Shown here in pieces: positions 31,802 through 42,481 of a stretch of 64,000 nucleotides of DNA (within the stretch, counting starts at the first letter, position 1; every line of letters starts with the position of its first letter). The DNA is from Cordia subcordata (Eukaryota > Streptophyta > Magnoliopsida > Boraginales > Cordiaceae), in the NCBI GenBank assembly GCA_028554755.1, contig JAPTOF010000037.1, positions 231,001 through 295,000 of the forward strand, given 5' to 3'. Made by a program: the position numbers and the translations under genes. The notes beneath the pieces are model-generated. The model did not search any database and had not been told where the DNA came from. It worked only from the letters and a program-made list of their open reading frames with translations.

Positions 31802-32261
31802 TTTTGCCACTTAGCAAGTGAAACTAGGGATCACTTGTTTTCCTCTTGTAGTTTTACAAGAAGAATTTGGCGAACTGGGCTTCAACTCACAAACTGCCCA
31901 TTCCACCTTATTGAATGGGATGATATTATTGGCGATCTTTCACCATATTCCCTTGAGAAGAGCTTGAAGGCCACTATCTTGAAGCACATGTTTGGAGCTG
32001 CCATATTTGGTTGGAAAGAAATTGAAGACTCTTCAACAACAAAACTTTGACTGAGGAAAGTCTTTTTGTCACTATTTATAATGATGTGAGATATAAAGTT
32101 ACTTTTGGTAGAAAATTCTCTTCTACTAAGGCAAATATTGAGATATGTAGCTTACAGAAACTTGAAAATATTTTTGTCTAGGTTTTTTTGACTTTCTTTT
32201 CTTTTTGTAAAGCTTTTTGTACATTTGAAGTTTGAAATGAAAATCACACTTACTAAAAAAA

Positions 32262-33797
32262 GAAATTGGCCTAAAGTCTTTAACCCAAGTAGGGTTTTGA
32301 ACTTTAGGAACAAGGGCAATGTATGTAAAGTTTACCTATTTAAGAAGCTTGTTGGAATTGAATAGCTTTGAGCACATCATCCCCAACAATGCTCCAAGCT
32401 TCCTTATAAAAATGAGAAGTCAAACCATCCATCCTAAGGCTTTTGTTTGGATTGAGAGGAAAAAGAGTTTCTTTGATCTCTTCTGAGGTAATAGGGATAG
32501 CCAACTTGTTAATGCAATCGTCATCAATTTGCTTGTCAAAATCCCTTTAATGATGTCTATATTTGCTTTGGATTGAGATGGAGTGCCAATGAGATCCTTG
32601 AAGAATTTGAGGAACTTAGCTTTGATACCATCCGTAGAAGTGATAGGAGACCCATTTTCATCATTGATGGCATGAATAGTATTTATACTCTTTTTTCCTT
32701 TGATAAAGTTGTGGAAGACTTTAGTATTTGCATCACCTTCTTTAATCCAATGAATTCTAGCTTTTTGGTGGAGTATCTTCGTATATGTGGCTTCAAGCTC
32801 CTCAACATTCACCATAAGCTCTTTCTCCTTAAGAAGAATATCCTCATTGAGATAGCCATTGAGCATATTGTGTTGAAGTTTCTCAATTGAATTTCTAAGA
32901 TCATTTAGTTGTTGAGGAATGCACGAGAAATGCCTCTTATCAGCCTCCTTTAAAGCCTTCTTGAGCAACTTTTGCTTTTGATAGAGGATGAACATTGGAG
33001 TGCCAAAAACTCGAGCACTCTATTGCTTATGAATAGTATGTAAGAATAACCCACAAGAAGTCCAAGCGTTGTAGAATACAAATGGCTTAGGAGAGAAATG
33101 CCTTGCCTTGTGAGAATGAAAAATAATTAGGCAATGGTTCGAGATGCTTGGTTGGCCAATAATAAGATGAGAGTCCTCCAAACTTTCCATCCAATATGAG
33201 TTGATCAAGGCCCTATCCAACTTTTAAGTAATAAGATTGCCATGAGTGTTGTTGTTGGTCCAAGTAACGTGAAGACCAAAAGATTTGAACTCAACCAATC
33301 CCAACTGCGTAACACAATTCTTGAAGCTTCAAGCATTTAAGGGGATAGTAGAGCAAGAGTATCTTTCACCACAATAAAGAATTTCATTGAAATCTCCAAG
33401 AATGTAAAGTGGGGCATCTCTACACCAAGCAATCCATCTTTTGATTCTTCTCCAGAGATGAAGCCTTATTTGTAGTTCATTCCTACCATACACAAAAGCA
33501 ACAAAGATTGGGCAATGAGAGGGAAGTTCCAAGTAGCAAAGCATACCTTGGTCAAAAGTGTCAAGAATGGTGGTAGAGATATGAGACTTCCAAAAGAACC
33601 AAGTGCGGCCAGCCATGTTATCATACAAGTAACTTTTAAACCCCAAGGAGAGGAAGTACTTTACAATATGCGTATCATTCCCAACCTTGGTCTCCATGAT
33701 ACAAAAACAATCCGAGGAATATTTATTGATCAAAAGCTTAACTTCCTTGTGTTTGCTAGAGGAATTGAAACCTCGTGTTCCATGCTCCAAAAATCAT
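32262..33797 (-). pseudogene. A7 ORF2, endonuclease and start of RT
   Basis: The ATG at 33797 lies in the ATGA overlap (33797-33794). MIFGAWNTRGFNSSSKHKEVKLL shows Ile to Thr and Pro to Ser changes in the usual WNIRGxNSP. METKVGNDT follows, then LGDFNEILYCGE (33390) and SNHCLIIFH (33150; SDHCPLI in active copies). The linker LLKKALKEADKRHFSCIPQQ (32990-32940) leads to HQKARIHWIKEGDANTKVFHN and a diverged start of RT (NTKALGWMV). Frameshifts occur near 32500, 33010 and 33320. It ends at the A5 junction within DFRPIS. Confidence 0.85.
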
Positions 33798-33835
33798 TTA
33801 AAAGGTTAAGGAGCTTGAGGGAGCCCTAAAGTAAC
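32262..33835 (-). mobile_element. A7: internal minus-strand LINE fragment
   Basis: Contains the ORF2 start and endonuclease and reaches only to the VKDFRPIS block of RT at 32262, where the A5 tail abuts. At the right it stops just upstream of the ORF2 start (ORF1 absent) at about 33835, where non-LINE sequence begins. Neither natural end is present and no TSD was seen. The endonuclease half is diverged from the other copies. Confidence 0.82.
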
Positions 33836-34371
33836 AAGCTCACTATCTTGTTCAAACTTTCTCTCTTCAAGCTCACTGGCTTGGCCCAATCTTCAAAGAC
33901 ATGTGCTAGAAAGTTACTACAAGAAGAATTCAAATTGTACAAGTAACTTCCATGACATGTGGCAAACCTTTACTACTAGGAAAAAGTTTCCCACATGGAA
34001 AGTTTACAAGATTTAGGTGCCAAACTTTTCCTATAAATAGGCAAGACCTTAAACCATTTCTAGCATCCAAAAAATTTAGTAGTTGATCTCTTCCATTTTG
34101 GCAAGAGAATACTACAACACATAGTACACACTTATTGTGTGGTTTTTGCTCTAGATTTTCAAGAGCACATTACTTTGCTTATTCCCACACAAGAGGCTAT
34201 TCTCTCAAGATAAGTATCTTTAATCATAGGGAAGAAGACTAGGGAGTTGTTATTGCAATGCCCTTATAGTAAAATTTTTTGTGGCCTTGTTCATGAGCAG
34301 GAACAAAGCTTGTGATGGTTATAGTTTATCAAAGACCCCACGCTTCAAGAGGTTAGCTTTACATATATATA
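33836..34371. other. Non-LINE segment with a TATA box (possible LTR or promoter)
   Basis: No reading frame of LINE type on either strand. A clear TATA box CTATAAATAG lies at 34031-34040, preceded by repeated near-copies of ACTTTTCC/AGTTTACA motifs and followed by CT- and A-rich transcribed-type sequence. This resembles the U3-R part of a plant Copia-like LTR, or a host promoter, in plus orientation. No TG...CA termini, primer-binding site or polypurine tract could be fixed, so identity stays open. It could be ancestral sequence into which the LINEs settled. Confidence 0.4.
34031..34040 (+). promoter_or_regulatory. TATA box
   Basis: CTATAAATAG, an excellent match to the plant TATA consensus, in the only non-LINE segment. 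The expected start site would be about 30 bases downstream, near 34065. No downstream gene was recognised before H7. Confidence 0.5.
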
Positions 34372-34953
34372 TTTTTTTGCGGACTAAGTAAGTTTTTTAA
34401 TAAATCGCAATTTGTAATAAGTACAACCCAAAACCCCTCAAGCCAAAGATACAACAAGATAAAGCAAATCACGGCTTGAAGGGCAAGTTCAAAACACAAA
34501 AGCATCAAGGAAAACATCACATCCATGAGACAAGAGGTAGCATCAATCTCAAAGAGAAAACAAAACATACAACAAAATTGAAAGTCAAAGTATCAAGGAC
34601 TTGCGGTTGCTCGAGGGTAAAGTTTCATCTTCATTGCTGCTCATCCAAAAACAACAAACAAGTCAAGTGTAAGACTGGTCTTCATTTCTGAGTGGGTGAA
34701 CAACCCGTGAGTAATCAATCATTTCTCCTTCTTCCTTATCCACATTGGCAACTGCATGATTCAAGCAAGTTTCTTCCAAATTGACATCTTGATTGGCAGC
34801 AACATTGACATCCCCTTTTTCAATAACCACTTCATTTTCTTTCTCATTCACAGCCAAATTTTCCACTTCATTTGAAGCACCATCATTTGCTTTAAGAGTT
34901 TCAAATCGATTGCCATCCAATTGGGGATTTGTTGATGGGGCTGAACCATTAGA
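34372..34953 (-). mobile_element. H7: 3' end of an ORF1-only LINE
   Basis: Minus-strand tail (T-run 34372-34378, terminus GCGGACTAAGTAAG), the family 3'UTR with CCCTCAAGCC near 34435, then the C-terminal acidic part of an ORF1 (34663-34953: LDGNRFETLKANDGASNEVENL, DKEEGEMIDYSRV). It is cut at 34953 by the tail of A8. The knuckle and DUF4283 were not found beyond A8, so most of the copy is lost. No ORF2 coding lies between ORF1 and the tail, which assigns it to the H class. Confidence 0.8.
34663..34953 (-). pseudogene. H7 ORF1 C-terminal remnant
   Basis: The acidic tail of a DUF4283-type ORF1: APSTNPQLDGNRFETL, repeated Glu/Asn/Val stretches and the ending RNEDQSYT with stop at 34663. The NRFxxL motif recurs at this place in H1, H3, H4, H5, H6 and H8. 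It is only about 97 codons long, with no catalytic or zinc residues left. Upstream coding is replaced by A8 3'UTR. Confidence 0.75.
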
Positions 34954-37900
34954 TTTTTTGCAGACCAAGTGTGGTATTTCATTGATATTGAACTTCACAA
35001 GATTTACAAAAGAAGCTCAAATAACGATATGTCGAGCTTCCACATATTTCCTATGTTGATATTTGCACTATTTGAAGGAAACTTTTTACAAAGAGAGATT
35101 TTACATCAAACCTCATTGTAAATAGTTACAAAAATATTTTCTTCAGTTTGCACTTCCTTGCTAAGTAGTCTTTTATTTCTTTCCATCCAAAGGTGGTAAA
35201 TTTTTGCACCAAAAAGAAGCTTGAGTGTTGTAGCCTTCAAGTTGCTTTCAAGCATATATGGAGTTAGGCAATCAAGAATGCTATCCCATTCAATAAGATG
35301 CAACGGGCTGTTGCTAAGTGTAAGTCCTTTTCTCCAAATTCTCCTCGTGAACCAACATGAAAAGAAGAGATGCTCTCTAGTTTCACAACCCATGTGGCAA
35401 AAAGTGCAAAGTGGGTTAATGTTGAAGCCCAATAAAGAAGTCTCTATTTGGTGTTAATCTTGTCTTTAAAAGCCAACCAAATGATGAAGCTATCTTGCGG
35501 ATTATGGCCTTTGAACTAAACCAAGTTGTGTCCTATAAAATGTTCACCTTTCTTCCTAATATGTTCCTATGAGCTCTTGAAGGAGAAATTGCCATCAGAT
35601 AAGAGTGACCAGCAATAGTTACCTTCGCAATCACTTATGATATTAAATGTGGGTGAAGAAATATTGGGCAAAAACACCGGCCAATTCCAAGATCCATTGA
35701 GAAAAAGAGAGCTAACCTTTGCATTTTGGTGAGGAAAAGGAATTGCTTCACACCAATGTTCAAAAAGAATGCCTTTAGGATGCCATTTATCATGCCAAAA
35801 GAAGGTGGAGCTTCCATTTCCCAAGGTATGCTTGATGTGTTTCCTTGCTTTATCCTGAAAATTCAAGAGGCATTTAAAAACCCAACTAGCATCATGTGGG
35901 TACGGAATCATCCAGATGGAGTTATCTCTGATGTAGTTCTCATGAATCCATTTGCTCCAAAGAATGTTTCTTGATGCGTACATTCCGCAAAAAGTTTTGA
36001 GCAGCATGAAGGTTTTGTTAATCTCATCGAGCTTCCTAACACCCTATCCATCTTGTTTGTATGGTAAGCATATATCTTTCCAAGCATATATCTCTCCAAA
36101 AATGTTCTTGGGGATAAGAATGGTACTTGCCCAATATGCATATATTTGTGTAAGAGTAGACTTGATAAGTAGGAGTCTTCCTAAATATGAAAGCCAATGA
36201 TTAGTCCAATGTTCCACCTTGTTGTTGATCTTCTACAAGAGTGGTAAGAAGTCCATCTTTCTTAACTTTCTAGATACAAGTGGGATACCTAAGTATCTAA
36301 TAGGAAGTTTCCCTTCGTTGAAGTCCATTTCATTCAAAATTACATGCTTTTCATCATGAGGTACCCCACCAAAGAAGATATCACTTTTGCTATTGTTAAT
36401 TCTCAGGCCCGAGTATGTGGAGAATGCCTCAAGAGATCTCATGATACTTTTGATGGATGTGAGATTGCCTTTGCAAAAGATAAAAGATTATCCGCAAAGC
36501 AAAGGTGATTGAGTTTGAGCTTAGTGCAATTGGGATAAAACCCACAATTTGAATTGCTATCAACTTGATTAAGCATGCAAGTAAAGACTTCCATAGCAAT
36601 AACAAAGATGTAAGGTGAAAGTGGATCACCATGTCTAATACCATTTGCACCAATGAAGTGTTCTTCCAAACTACCATTAATGGAGATGGAGAAGCTAGGA
36701 GAGGAGATACATGCCATGATCCAATCAATAAACTTTGATGGAAATCCAAAAGCAATAAGTGCCATTTTGATGAAGCTCCAATTAAGGGTGTCAAAAGCTT
36801 TCATGAAATCAATTTTGAGGGCGCAGCTAGGAGAGATGTGGCATCTCGAATATCCCATTAAGAGATCATGGGCAATATGGATATTCTCATTGATTCCAAG
36901 AGATAATATGCTCCAAACAATGCTTCAACCTATTTGTATGTATCTTGGATATGATTTATAAATTGTATTGCAGCAAGAAATAGGCCTAAAGTCTTTAACC
37001 ATATAGGGGTTATTAACTTTAGGAATGAGAGCAATGTAGGTGGCATTTACCTCTTTGAGCATTTTGCAAGAGTCAAAGAAAGACATGATTGCTTTTGTGA
37101 CATCTTCTACAACAAGGTCCCAAGATGCAATATAGAAGTGAGAGGTGTATCCATCTGGTCTTGGACTCTTGTTTGGATTGAGGGAGAACATGGTGTCTCT
37201 GATTTCCTCTCTAGTAATTGGAGCTTTTAATCTTTCCACCAACTCATCATTTATTTGTTTACTAAGAATATTCCTAATGATGTCAACACTAGCATGCATT
37301 TTAGTTGAAGTTCCAAGTAATGATTGGAAGTAGTTGATGAATTCCTCTTTCACTTTGTTGTCTTGGTAAGAAGGTTTCCATTGCCATTCATGATGGCATT
37401 GATAGAATTCCTGCTTCTTCTCCCTTTAATGGCATTATGGAAGAACTTGGTATTGGAATCATCTTCTTTGAGACAACTGAGTCTAGATTTTTTATGTAGC
37501 ATGGCTTTGTAGGTGTTTTCAAGTTTTTCAATTTGAAGATGAAGACTTTTTTCCATATCAAAAGTTTTAGCTTCATGGTTCCCATTGAGGATGGAATGTT
37601 GTATGTCTTCAAGATTGCATCTAAGATCATGAATGGTGCTTGGGATGATCTTAAATTTCTCTTTGTCAAACTCCTTGAGCGCCTTTTTGAGAATTTTTTG
37701 CTTTTGGGTGAGACTCAACATTGGAGTGCCAAAAACTGGTGCATTCTAATGTTTTGCAACAAGAGACAAGAACTCATCATGATTAGTCCAAATTTTATAG
37801 AACTTGAAGGGTTTTGGAGTGGAAAGCCAAACCTTGCATGTGTGCAAAATGAGTCGGCAGTGATAAAAAATCCTTGGAGTTTCCACCAAAAAGTATGACT

Positions 37901-38157
37901 CATTCATAGCTTGAAGCCAATTTTCATTAACCAAGCCTCTATCAAATTTGCTTGCCAAAAAGTGTGGGCTTGAACTTTTATTTGTCCAAGTGAAGTACGG
38001 GCCGATAGTATTAATCTCATAGAGATTGGATTTTGAAATGCAATTCTTGAAGTCCTAAGCACTTCTAGGAATGTAGTAGAAATTGGATCTATCTCCTCCA
38101 TGATGAATCTCATTGAAGTCTCCCATCACACAAAAATTACCATCTTTACACCATTTG

Positions 38158-38174
38158 TTCCAAAGTTCAAGTTT
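38158..38174. repeat. TSD of H8, left copy
   Basis: ttccaaagttcaagttt, repeated exactly at 40937-40953. Confidence 0.9.
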
Positions 38175-40936
38175 TTTTTTTTTTTTTTGCGAGTTAAGTG
38201 AGAATTTTTATTCAATCGCAATTTGGTACAATCCATCCATTACCCCCAAATTAAAGATACAACATAACAATCGATGGCTAGATTTGGGTGTAAGTAAAAT
38301 AACAAAACAACAAAACGAGAATTCCAAGGTTACAAAGTACAAGAGAAAAAAATCAATGTAAACCAAAGATCAACAAAAACATGAAAGAGCTAGATTGGAG
38401 TAGCCATGTGTAAAAGGGGAGAGAGAATTTTTCTTTCTCTTGCATAATCGATAAAAGCTTCAACATGAACTTCTTCGGCTTGCACATTCCTTCCAAGATC
38501 TTCTCCTCCTATCTTTTCATTCACGGGCTCATTTTCAACTTCATTGGGGGGATCAATACTCTTGGTCGCCTCATTATCATTTCCCTTCCCAATTTCATCT
38601 ACATTTTCTTCACTATCCTTTGCATCTTCAATATCAAGGTTGGCAAACCGATTTGAGCAAGGAGGCATGTTTTTTTGATTTTGTTGTAATATTTGCGCTA
38701 GGAGAGAACGCAACACTTGAGAATGGTTTTGGATCCACAAAATGAGTTCTTTTCCACACTTTCTTAGTCTTTTGACCATTCCATCCATCATCTCTTTTCC
38801 TATCCCGTTGGGGTTGGAACATAGGAACATTGTGATTGATTGCATTTGGACACGTAGTGAGGGCGTGCCCAACAATTTTACATTTGGAGCAAACAAGAGG
38901 CTTCCATGCATATTCGACTTCAATTCTAGCCCCTTCACCATTCCTAAGCTTCACGAAAGTATGATCTGGCAAATCATTAGAAAGATCCATTTCAATACAA
39001 ACCCGTGCAAACCCTACAAAAGTTCTAGATTTTGTGAGTTTGTCCATTTGCAATGGAAAGCCCAAAGTACTAGCAATATAGCTCAAACCACGTCTAGTTA
39101 TAAGCGACCAAGGCACGTTTCTAAGTTTGACCCAAAGAGGGACCTTGTCCTAACTAAAATTAATCAATTGTGCATTAGGGTCCTATCTTCTAAGTAAAAG
39201 AGGCCGATGGTTAACATGCCAAATTTGTTCCATAACATGATCACAAGCATCATCATTTTCAAACCTGGAAACATAAAGACCATTTTCAGCTAATTTGATA
39301 TTAATTCTAACAAAATTCTTCCAATGAACTTCAACCATTTTATGGAGGAGGAAAAAGGGAAAGGGTGGCCAATAAATTGACCAATCAAGCAATGTCTCCA
39401 ATGCTCATCGCCCTCCTCAAAGATTTCATTAGGTGGGGCATCACCAAAGAAACCATTCTCAAGAATAGGATTATAAAATTCAAGCTTGTGAGAGTGAACG
39501 AGATTACGTAAGCAAGTGTTTTTCCAATCCAAGTCAACATTCCAAGCCTTTTGTGAGGAGAGATGTTGTTGGGAAACAAATCCACCAACCTAATTAGTAG
39601 CCACGAACTGAGAGGAATTACCTTTTGAATAAGCAAGAGAATGAGTCACATTACCCAGGATGAGTTTCTGTCCATTTGGCAAAATGGTGGGTAATTTGAC
39701 CCATTATTAGTGGGCAACGACTTGATTGTGGGGCCAGAAGGCTTTGCCATTGTGTCATCCACGTTTGACTGGTTGGGAGAATCTAAGTGTGCACCCAAAA
39801 CGGCTATAGAACTTTCCCGTAAATTATCATGTGAAAGTAGGCGGAATTCTGGACTTTTGTATTGGAATCAAATTTGATGTACCGTGGGGACCATCCAAGT
39901 TTGTGCCAAGGGCATGAGTTACGAGTAGGGATCAGATTGGCCATCAAAACTTCTGCCATGACCAGCAAAAGGGCCTGTCAAATCTAAAAGGGAGTTGGAA
40001 AAAGAGCATCGTCCAGCAGGAACAAGCGAAGGACTATCGGGCAATAACTTCTCTTTTTCAACATAGAGTCCTAAAAATTTTGAGCCAATCTCCATTGGTT
40101 TAATGTGCTGCATATCATGATTAGGTGTTAGAGCATTGTTCGCCTTAGAGGAAGAAGCATAATGAGTACCACTGAGCATGGGGTTATCTAAGCTGATTCT
40201 TGGAGGGGAAGACCCAACATCCGTATTTTCCTCTTAGAAAAAAGGTTGCTGCAGCTGATCGTTAATATTTCCAAAATTTTGCAACCTATTACTACAACTT
40301 AAGCTATGTAATAGCTCTATTTTAGCATTTGAGAGTTTAGCTTCGAGCTGGGAAACACTCGTACAGAGCTTAGGAGAAGAGAGATTCCAAGCCGAGTTCT
40401 TTCTAAGGCTTTGCACCAAGTGCTTTTTCGAAATGTTGTAATTTTTCTCAAGAAAATCACCCAATCCAACAGAGGAGGAGCATAACTTCCTAGCTTCTTC
40501 AATCTTGGAATCAATGTCCAGAGAGCGCAAGGAATTCGAAGGAGTGTGGGGATTAGCATTTACCTCCATTTGACTAGAAGCTTAAGAGGGAGACGCCATA
40601 GCTGAGCAAAGAGACAAACCCATGTTGTGTGCTGATTCTTTTGTTGTTTTCATAGAGTTGGTTGAAAGGTCATCTTCTTCCAAGAAGGAGGGGGGAATGT
40701 TCAACCATTTGGTCAAAAACTTAAACATTTTCTTTGTTACCAGCAGCCTTTGGTGAAATTTCTTCATAGGACTCTTTAAGCTTGGCATTAATGGCCTTAA
40801 TTCCAGCATTTTTCCTAGAAGATAAATGATTCTTTTTCTTGGGCATAATGGAGAGTTTGGATCATGAAGAAAAAGTATGGTAGATGAAAGGAATAATTTT
40901 TAGAGAGAAGGGACAGCATTAGTTTCTGAAATGATT
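38175..40936 (-). mobile_element. H8: complete ORF1-only LINE (PKKKNH subfamily)
   Basis: Minus-strand unit of about 2.76 kb with T-run, terminus GCGAGTTAAGTGAG at 38188, 3'UTR, ORF1 and a leader with CTTCTCTCTAAAAA near the 5' end. A perfect 17-bp TSD shows it inserted whole into the A8 endonuclease region. There is no ORF2 coding. The ORF1 head (MPKKKNH) groups it with H1 and H10, separate from the MGKKKR copies H2, H5 and H11. Confidence 0.9.
38390..40846 (-). pseudogene. H8 ORF1, DUF4283 / CCHC protein, broken
   Basis: ATG at 40846: MPKKKNHLSSRKNAGIKA. The N-half continues 40234-40569 with KIEEARKLCSSSVGLGDFLEKNYNISKKHLVQSL, a Lys-rich, probably helical stretch also seen in H1. FPPL was not recognised in this copy. 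DUF4283: DWKNTCLRNLVHSHKLEF, HCLIGQFIGHPFPFSS, VNHRPLLLRR, SLITRRGLSYIASTLGFPLQMDKLTKSRTFVGFARVCIEMDL. The knuckle CSKCKIVGHALTTCP is intact, and NRFANLDIEDAKD and an acidic tail follow. Frameshifts lie near 38640, 39150, 39290 and 39600, with stops in the linker. Confidence 0.87.
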
Positions 40937-40953
40937 TTCCAAAGTTCAAGTTT
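40937..40953. repeat. TSD of H8, right copy
   Basis: Exact match to 38158-38174; A8 endonuclease coding resumes after it. Confidence 0.9.
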
Positions 40954-41270
40954 CCTCCAAAGAGAGTATCTTCTAGAGCTTTCATTCTTCCATAAACAAA
41001 AGCCACAAAAAAAAAAAATTGGTAGTTATTCTCAATTAGCCTTAGTGCCATGTTTCCAAAAGAGCCAAAGTGTACCTTTGATGTTGTCATCAACATAGCT
41101 ATCATAACCCAAATAGTCAAAAGATGTACTAATAGACAAGATGCTATCATTGTTTATCACTTTAGTCTCAAGGAAGCAAAAGATGTCCAACTGATATTTA
41201 TTTACAAGAAGCTTCACCTCCTTTTGCTTATTAGGGGAATTAAAGCCCCTAATATTCCATGTTGTAATAA

Positions 41271-41420
41271 TCATGAAGGATTGGTTGGAATTGGAGTTTC
41301 ATACTCTAAATCATGACTACAATTACTTTTCTTGGATAGACATATAGGCTGTGTTTCCCCTTCTTTAATTCCAGCAACACCAACAACCTCTTCTTCCACT
41401 CCATCAACAACACCAAATTT
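41271..41420 (-). pseudogene. A8 ORF1 C-terminal remnant
   Basis: An open acidic stretch, FGVVDGVEEEVVGVAGIKEGE, ends YETPIPTNPS with TGA at 41273-41271 overlapping the ORF2 ATG. The rest of ORF1 is missing because A8 is truncated at about 41420 against H9. It is assigned by position directly upstream of ORF2, since no domain survives. Confidence 0.7.
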
Positions 41421-42290
41421 GCAAGTTAGGCTAGAAAGGGAGCTTCTTCCTCAAAGTCAAATGCAAGTGAGAGCTCCACAAACTCGTGCAACTTAGCTGA
41501 TAGGATTAAAAAGATTGGATTGGCTCGAGTGAATGCAAATAACGAACTTGGACTTTGTGATTTCTAAGTTTCCCTATCCTGTCCAAGCACCATGGTCAAA
41601 ATAATGATGATCCAAGAATGGAGTTTTTCTCAAGCTCGCCATGGCTAGTAACCACAACACCGCTAGTGCAAAAGCTCAATGATAAATGCATCTACTCCTT
41701 GCCTAATTGTTACTCATCGAAATCCTCACGATATGGATAACAAAATGGCTGAAACTATTAATAACCTGCCATCTCGGATTTAGCTTTATAAAGCTTCTAA
41801 TTCTGCCATGGTGGTTCAATTTTGGTTGTTGATGGACCAATGGATAATACACTTGTGACTAGCATGCAATTGACTGAGCAAGTACCTCTTGTAGCCCCCT
41901 TTTCTAACCAAAAGCATACTTATGCTGCCATAATCAATCAAAGGATGACATCACACCCTATTAGAAATAACTTTGGCAGCCCAAATTCAAATTTGCAAGC
42001 CTGTGCACATGATTTTCCCCCCAAACCCAATCAAACACCTTTGGTTAAGGACCAACACCCTTGGAAGAACTTTTCCTCCTCTTCATGCTAGGTCAGCAAA
42101 CTCCTTGTCCAAATTAGCAAGGCAAAATGATGTTGCAACCATGTATGCAAAAGTTTCCTCACCTCTCTCTTATGGGAATGGTAATGTCCAACTTGAGCAT
42201 TTTAATGCAAAATTTCAAAGTTCCTCACTTCCCCACCATTCTCAAGAAGTTCATGGTGATATTGGAGGCAATTCTCAAGGTGAAAAAAAA
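41421..42290 (+). mobile_element. H9: fragment of ORF1 N-half, probably ORF1-only type
   Basis: Plus-strand linker region of an ORF1. The start resembles the KGASSSKS stretch just after the head of H2 (9195-9220), then come PLVAPFSNQKHTYAAIINQRMTSH, RTFPPLHARSANSL (42064-42090) and NDVATMYAKVSS. The head and DUF4283 are both absent, and several frameshifts occur. It is placed in the H class only because its N-side matches H2; the fragment has no diagnostic DUF4283 residues. It is followed directly by the leader of H10. Confidence 0.65.
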
Positions 42291-42481
42291 ACAAAGAAAC
42301 CCCTTCAAAGGAAAATGCTCTCTCTTCTCTCTAGCAACTTCACCTATTGACAACTAAAAATCTTCTTCTTAAACTCATCAAATCATGCCAAAGAAGAAGA
42401 ATCACATCTCTTCTCGTAAGAGTGCTAGAATCAAGGCCATTAATGCAAAGCTTAAAGACTCTTATGAAGAAATCTCGCAAA
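42291..42481 (+). mobile_element. H10: 5' end of an ORF1-only LINE (PKKKNH subfamily)
   Basis: Leader with GCTCTCTCTTCTCTCTAGC at 42316-42334 and a uORF (42315-42350, MLSLLSSNFTY), then ORF1 start at 42388: MPKKKNHISSRKSARIKAINAKLKDSYEEISQ, still open. It stops at 42481 where the leader of A9 begins, so A9 either inserted into it or recombined with it. The head is nearly the same as those of H1 and H8. The 3' remainder was not found on the other side of A9. Confidence 0.8.
42388..42481 (+). pseudogene. H10 ORF1 N-terminus
   Basis: 31 codons starting MPKKKNHISSRKSARIKAIN with the basic, Ser/Arg-rich head that may act as a nuclear or RNA-binding tail. The match to H1 (5053 start) continues through DSYEEISQ. 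It is truncated by A9 sequence; nothing else of the protein remains here. Confidence 0.75.

Larger units (their letters stand above)
26665..32190 (+). pseudogene. A5 ORF2 C-terminal part, split by A6
   Basis: Thumb residues GRHVLIKSTFVQIRAFWASV, then KFKSFL*RNMGPKVA*RD with two nonsense codons, KEGGLGIQKLKDINVTFLLRAFWRM and later GFNPRQAFIAWGF (to 27500). After A6 the zf-RVT completes as CTFCHLASETRDHLFSSCSFTRRIW (31798-31870) and LEKSLKATILKHMFGAAIF, then the C-terminal tail to about 32190. In the usual CHxGCETRxH block, Cys is replaced by Ala-Ser. No endonuclease or RT core remains. Confidence 0.85.
26658..32261 (+). mobile_element. A5: 5'-truncated plus-strand LINE split by A6
   Basis: Begins in the RT thumb region just beyond the 5' leader of A3 and ends in a short A-run at 32255-32261 after CACACTTACT, a shortened form of the common terminus. 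LINE A6 interrupts it at the zf-RVT domain with a 16-bp TSD (27501-27516 and 31786-31801). The coding reads on correctly from NSL to CTFCH across the repaired site. No TSD for A5 itself was found, and both flanks belong to different minus-strand LINEs. Confidence 0.85.
35106..41274 (-). pseudogene. A8 ORF2, split by H8; RT active site mutated
   Basis: ATG at 41274-41272 in the ATGA overlap: MIITTWNIRGFNSPNKQKEVKLL, FLETKVI. H8 lies before the GDFNEIH coding (38110). SxHCxLI has become YHCRLILH (37870). Linker LKKALKEFDKEKFKIIP. RT: NKSPRPDGYTSHFY (37170), VKDFRPISCCNTIYK, VDFMKAFDTLNW-like (36800), GANGIRHGDPLSPYIF and CFADNLLSFAKA (36490), where the second catalytic Asp is Asn. Thumb YLGIPLVSRKLRK; zf-RVT CTFCHMGCETREHLFFSCWFTRRIW (35405-35330). 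Stops and frameshifts throughout; FADN alone should abolish polymerase activity. Confidence 0.88.
34954..41420 (-). mobile_element. A8: LINE split by H8
   Basis: Minus-strand LINE with a short T-run and terminus GCAGACCAAGTGTGG at 34960, a short 3'UTR, all of ORF2 and the last 50 codons of ORF1 (41271-41420), where it ends by truncation. H8 interrupts its endonuclease region with a 17-bp TSD (38158-38174 and 40937-40953). About 3.7 kb of it remains. It abuts H7 on the left and H9 on the right without recognisable TSDs. Confidence 0.87.

Noticed and set aside
33836..34371. Calling the non-LINE segment a complete LTR
   Set aside because: No TG/CA ends, primer-binding site, polypurine tract or second copy could be located.
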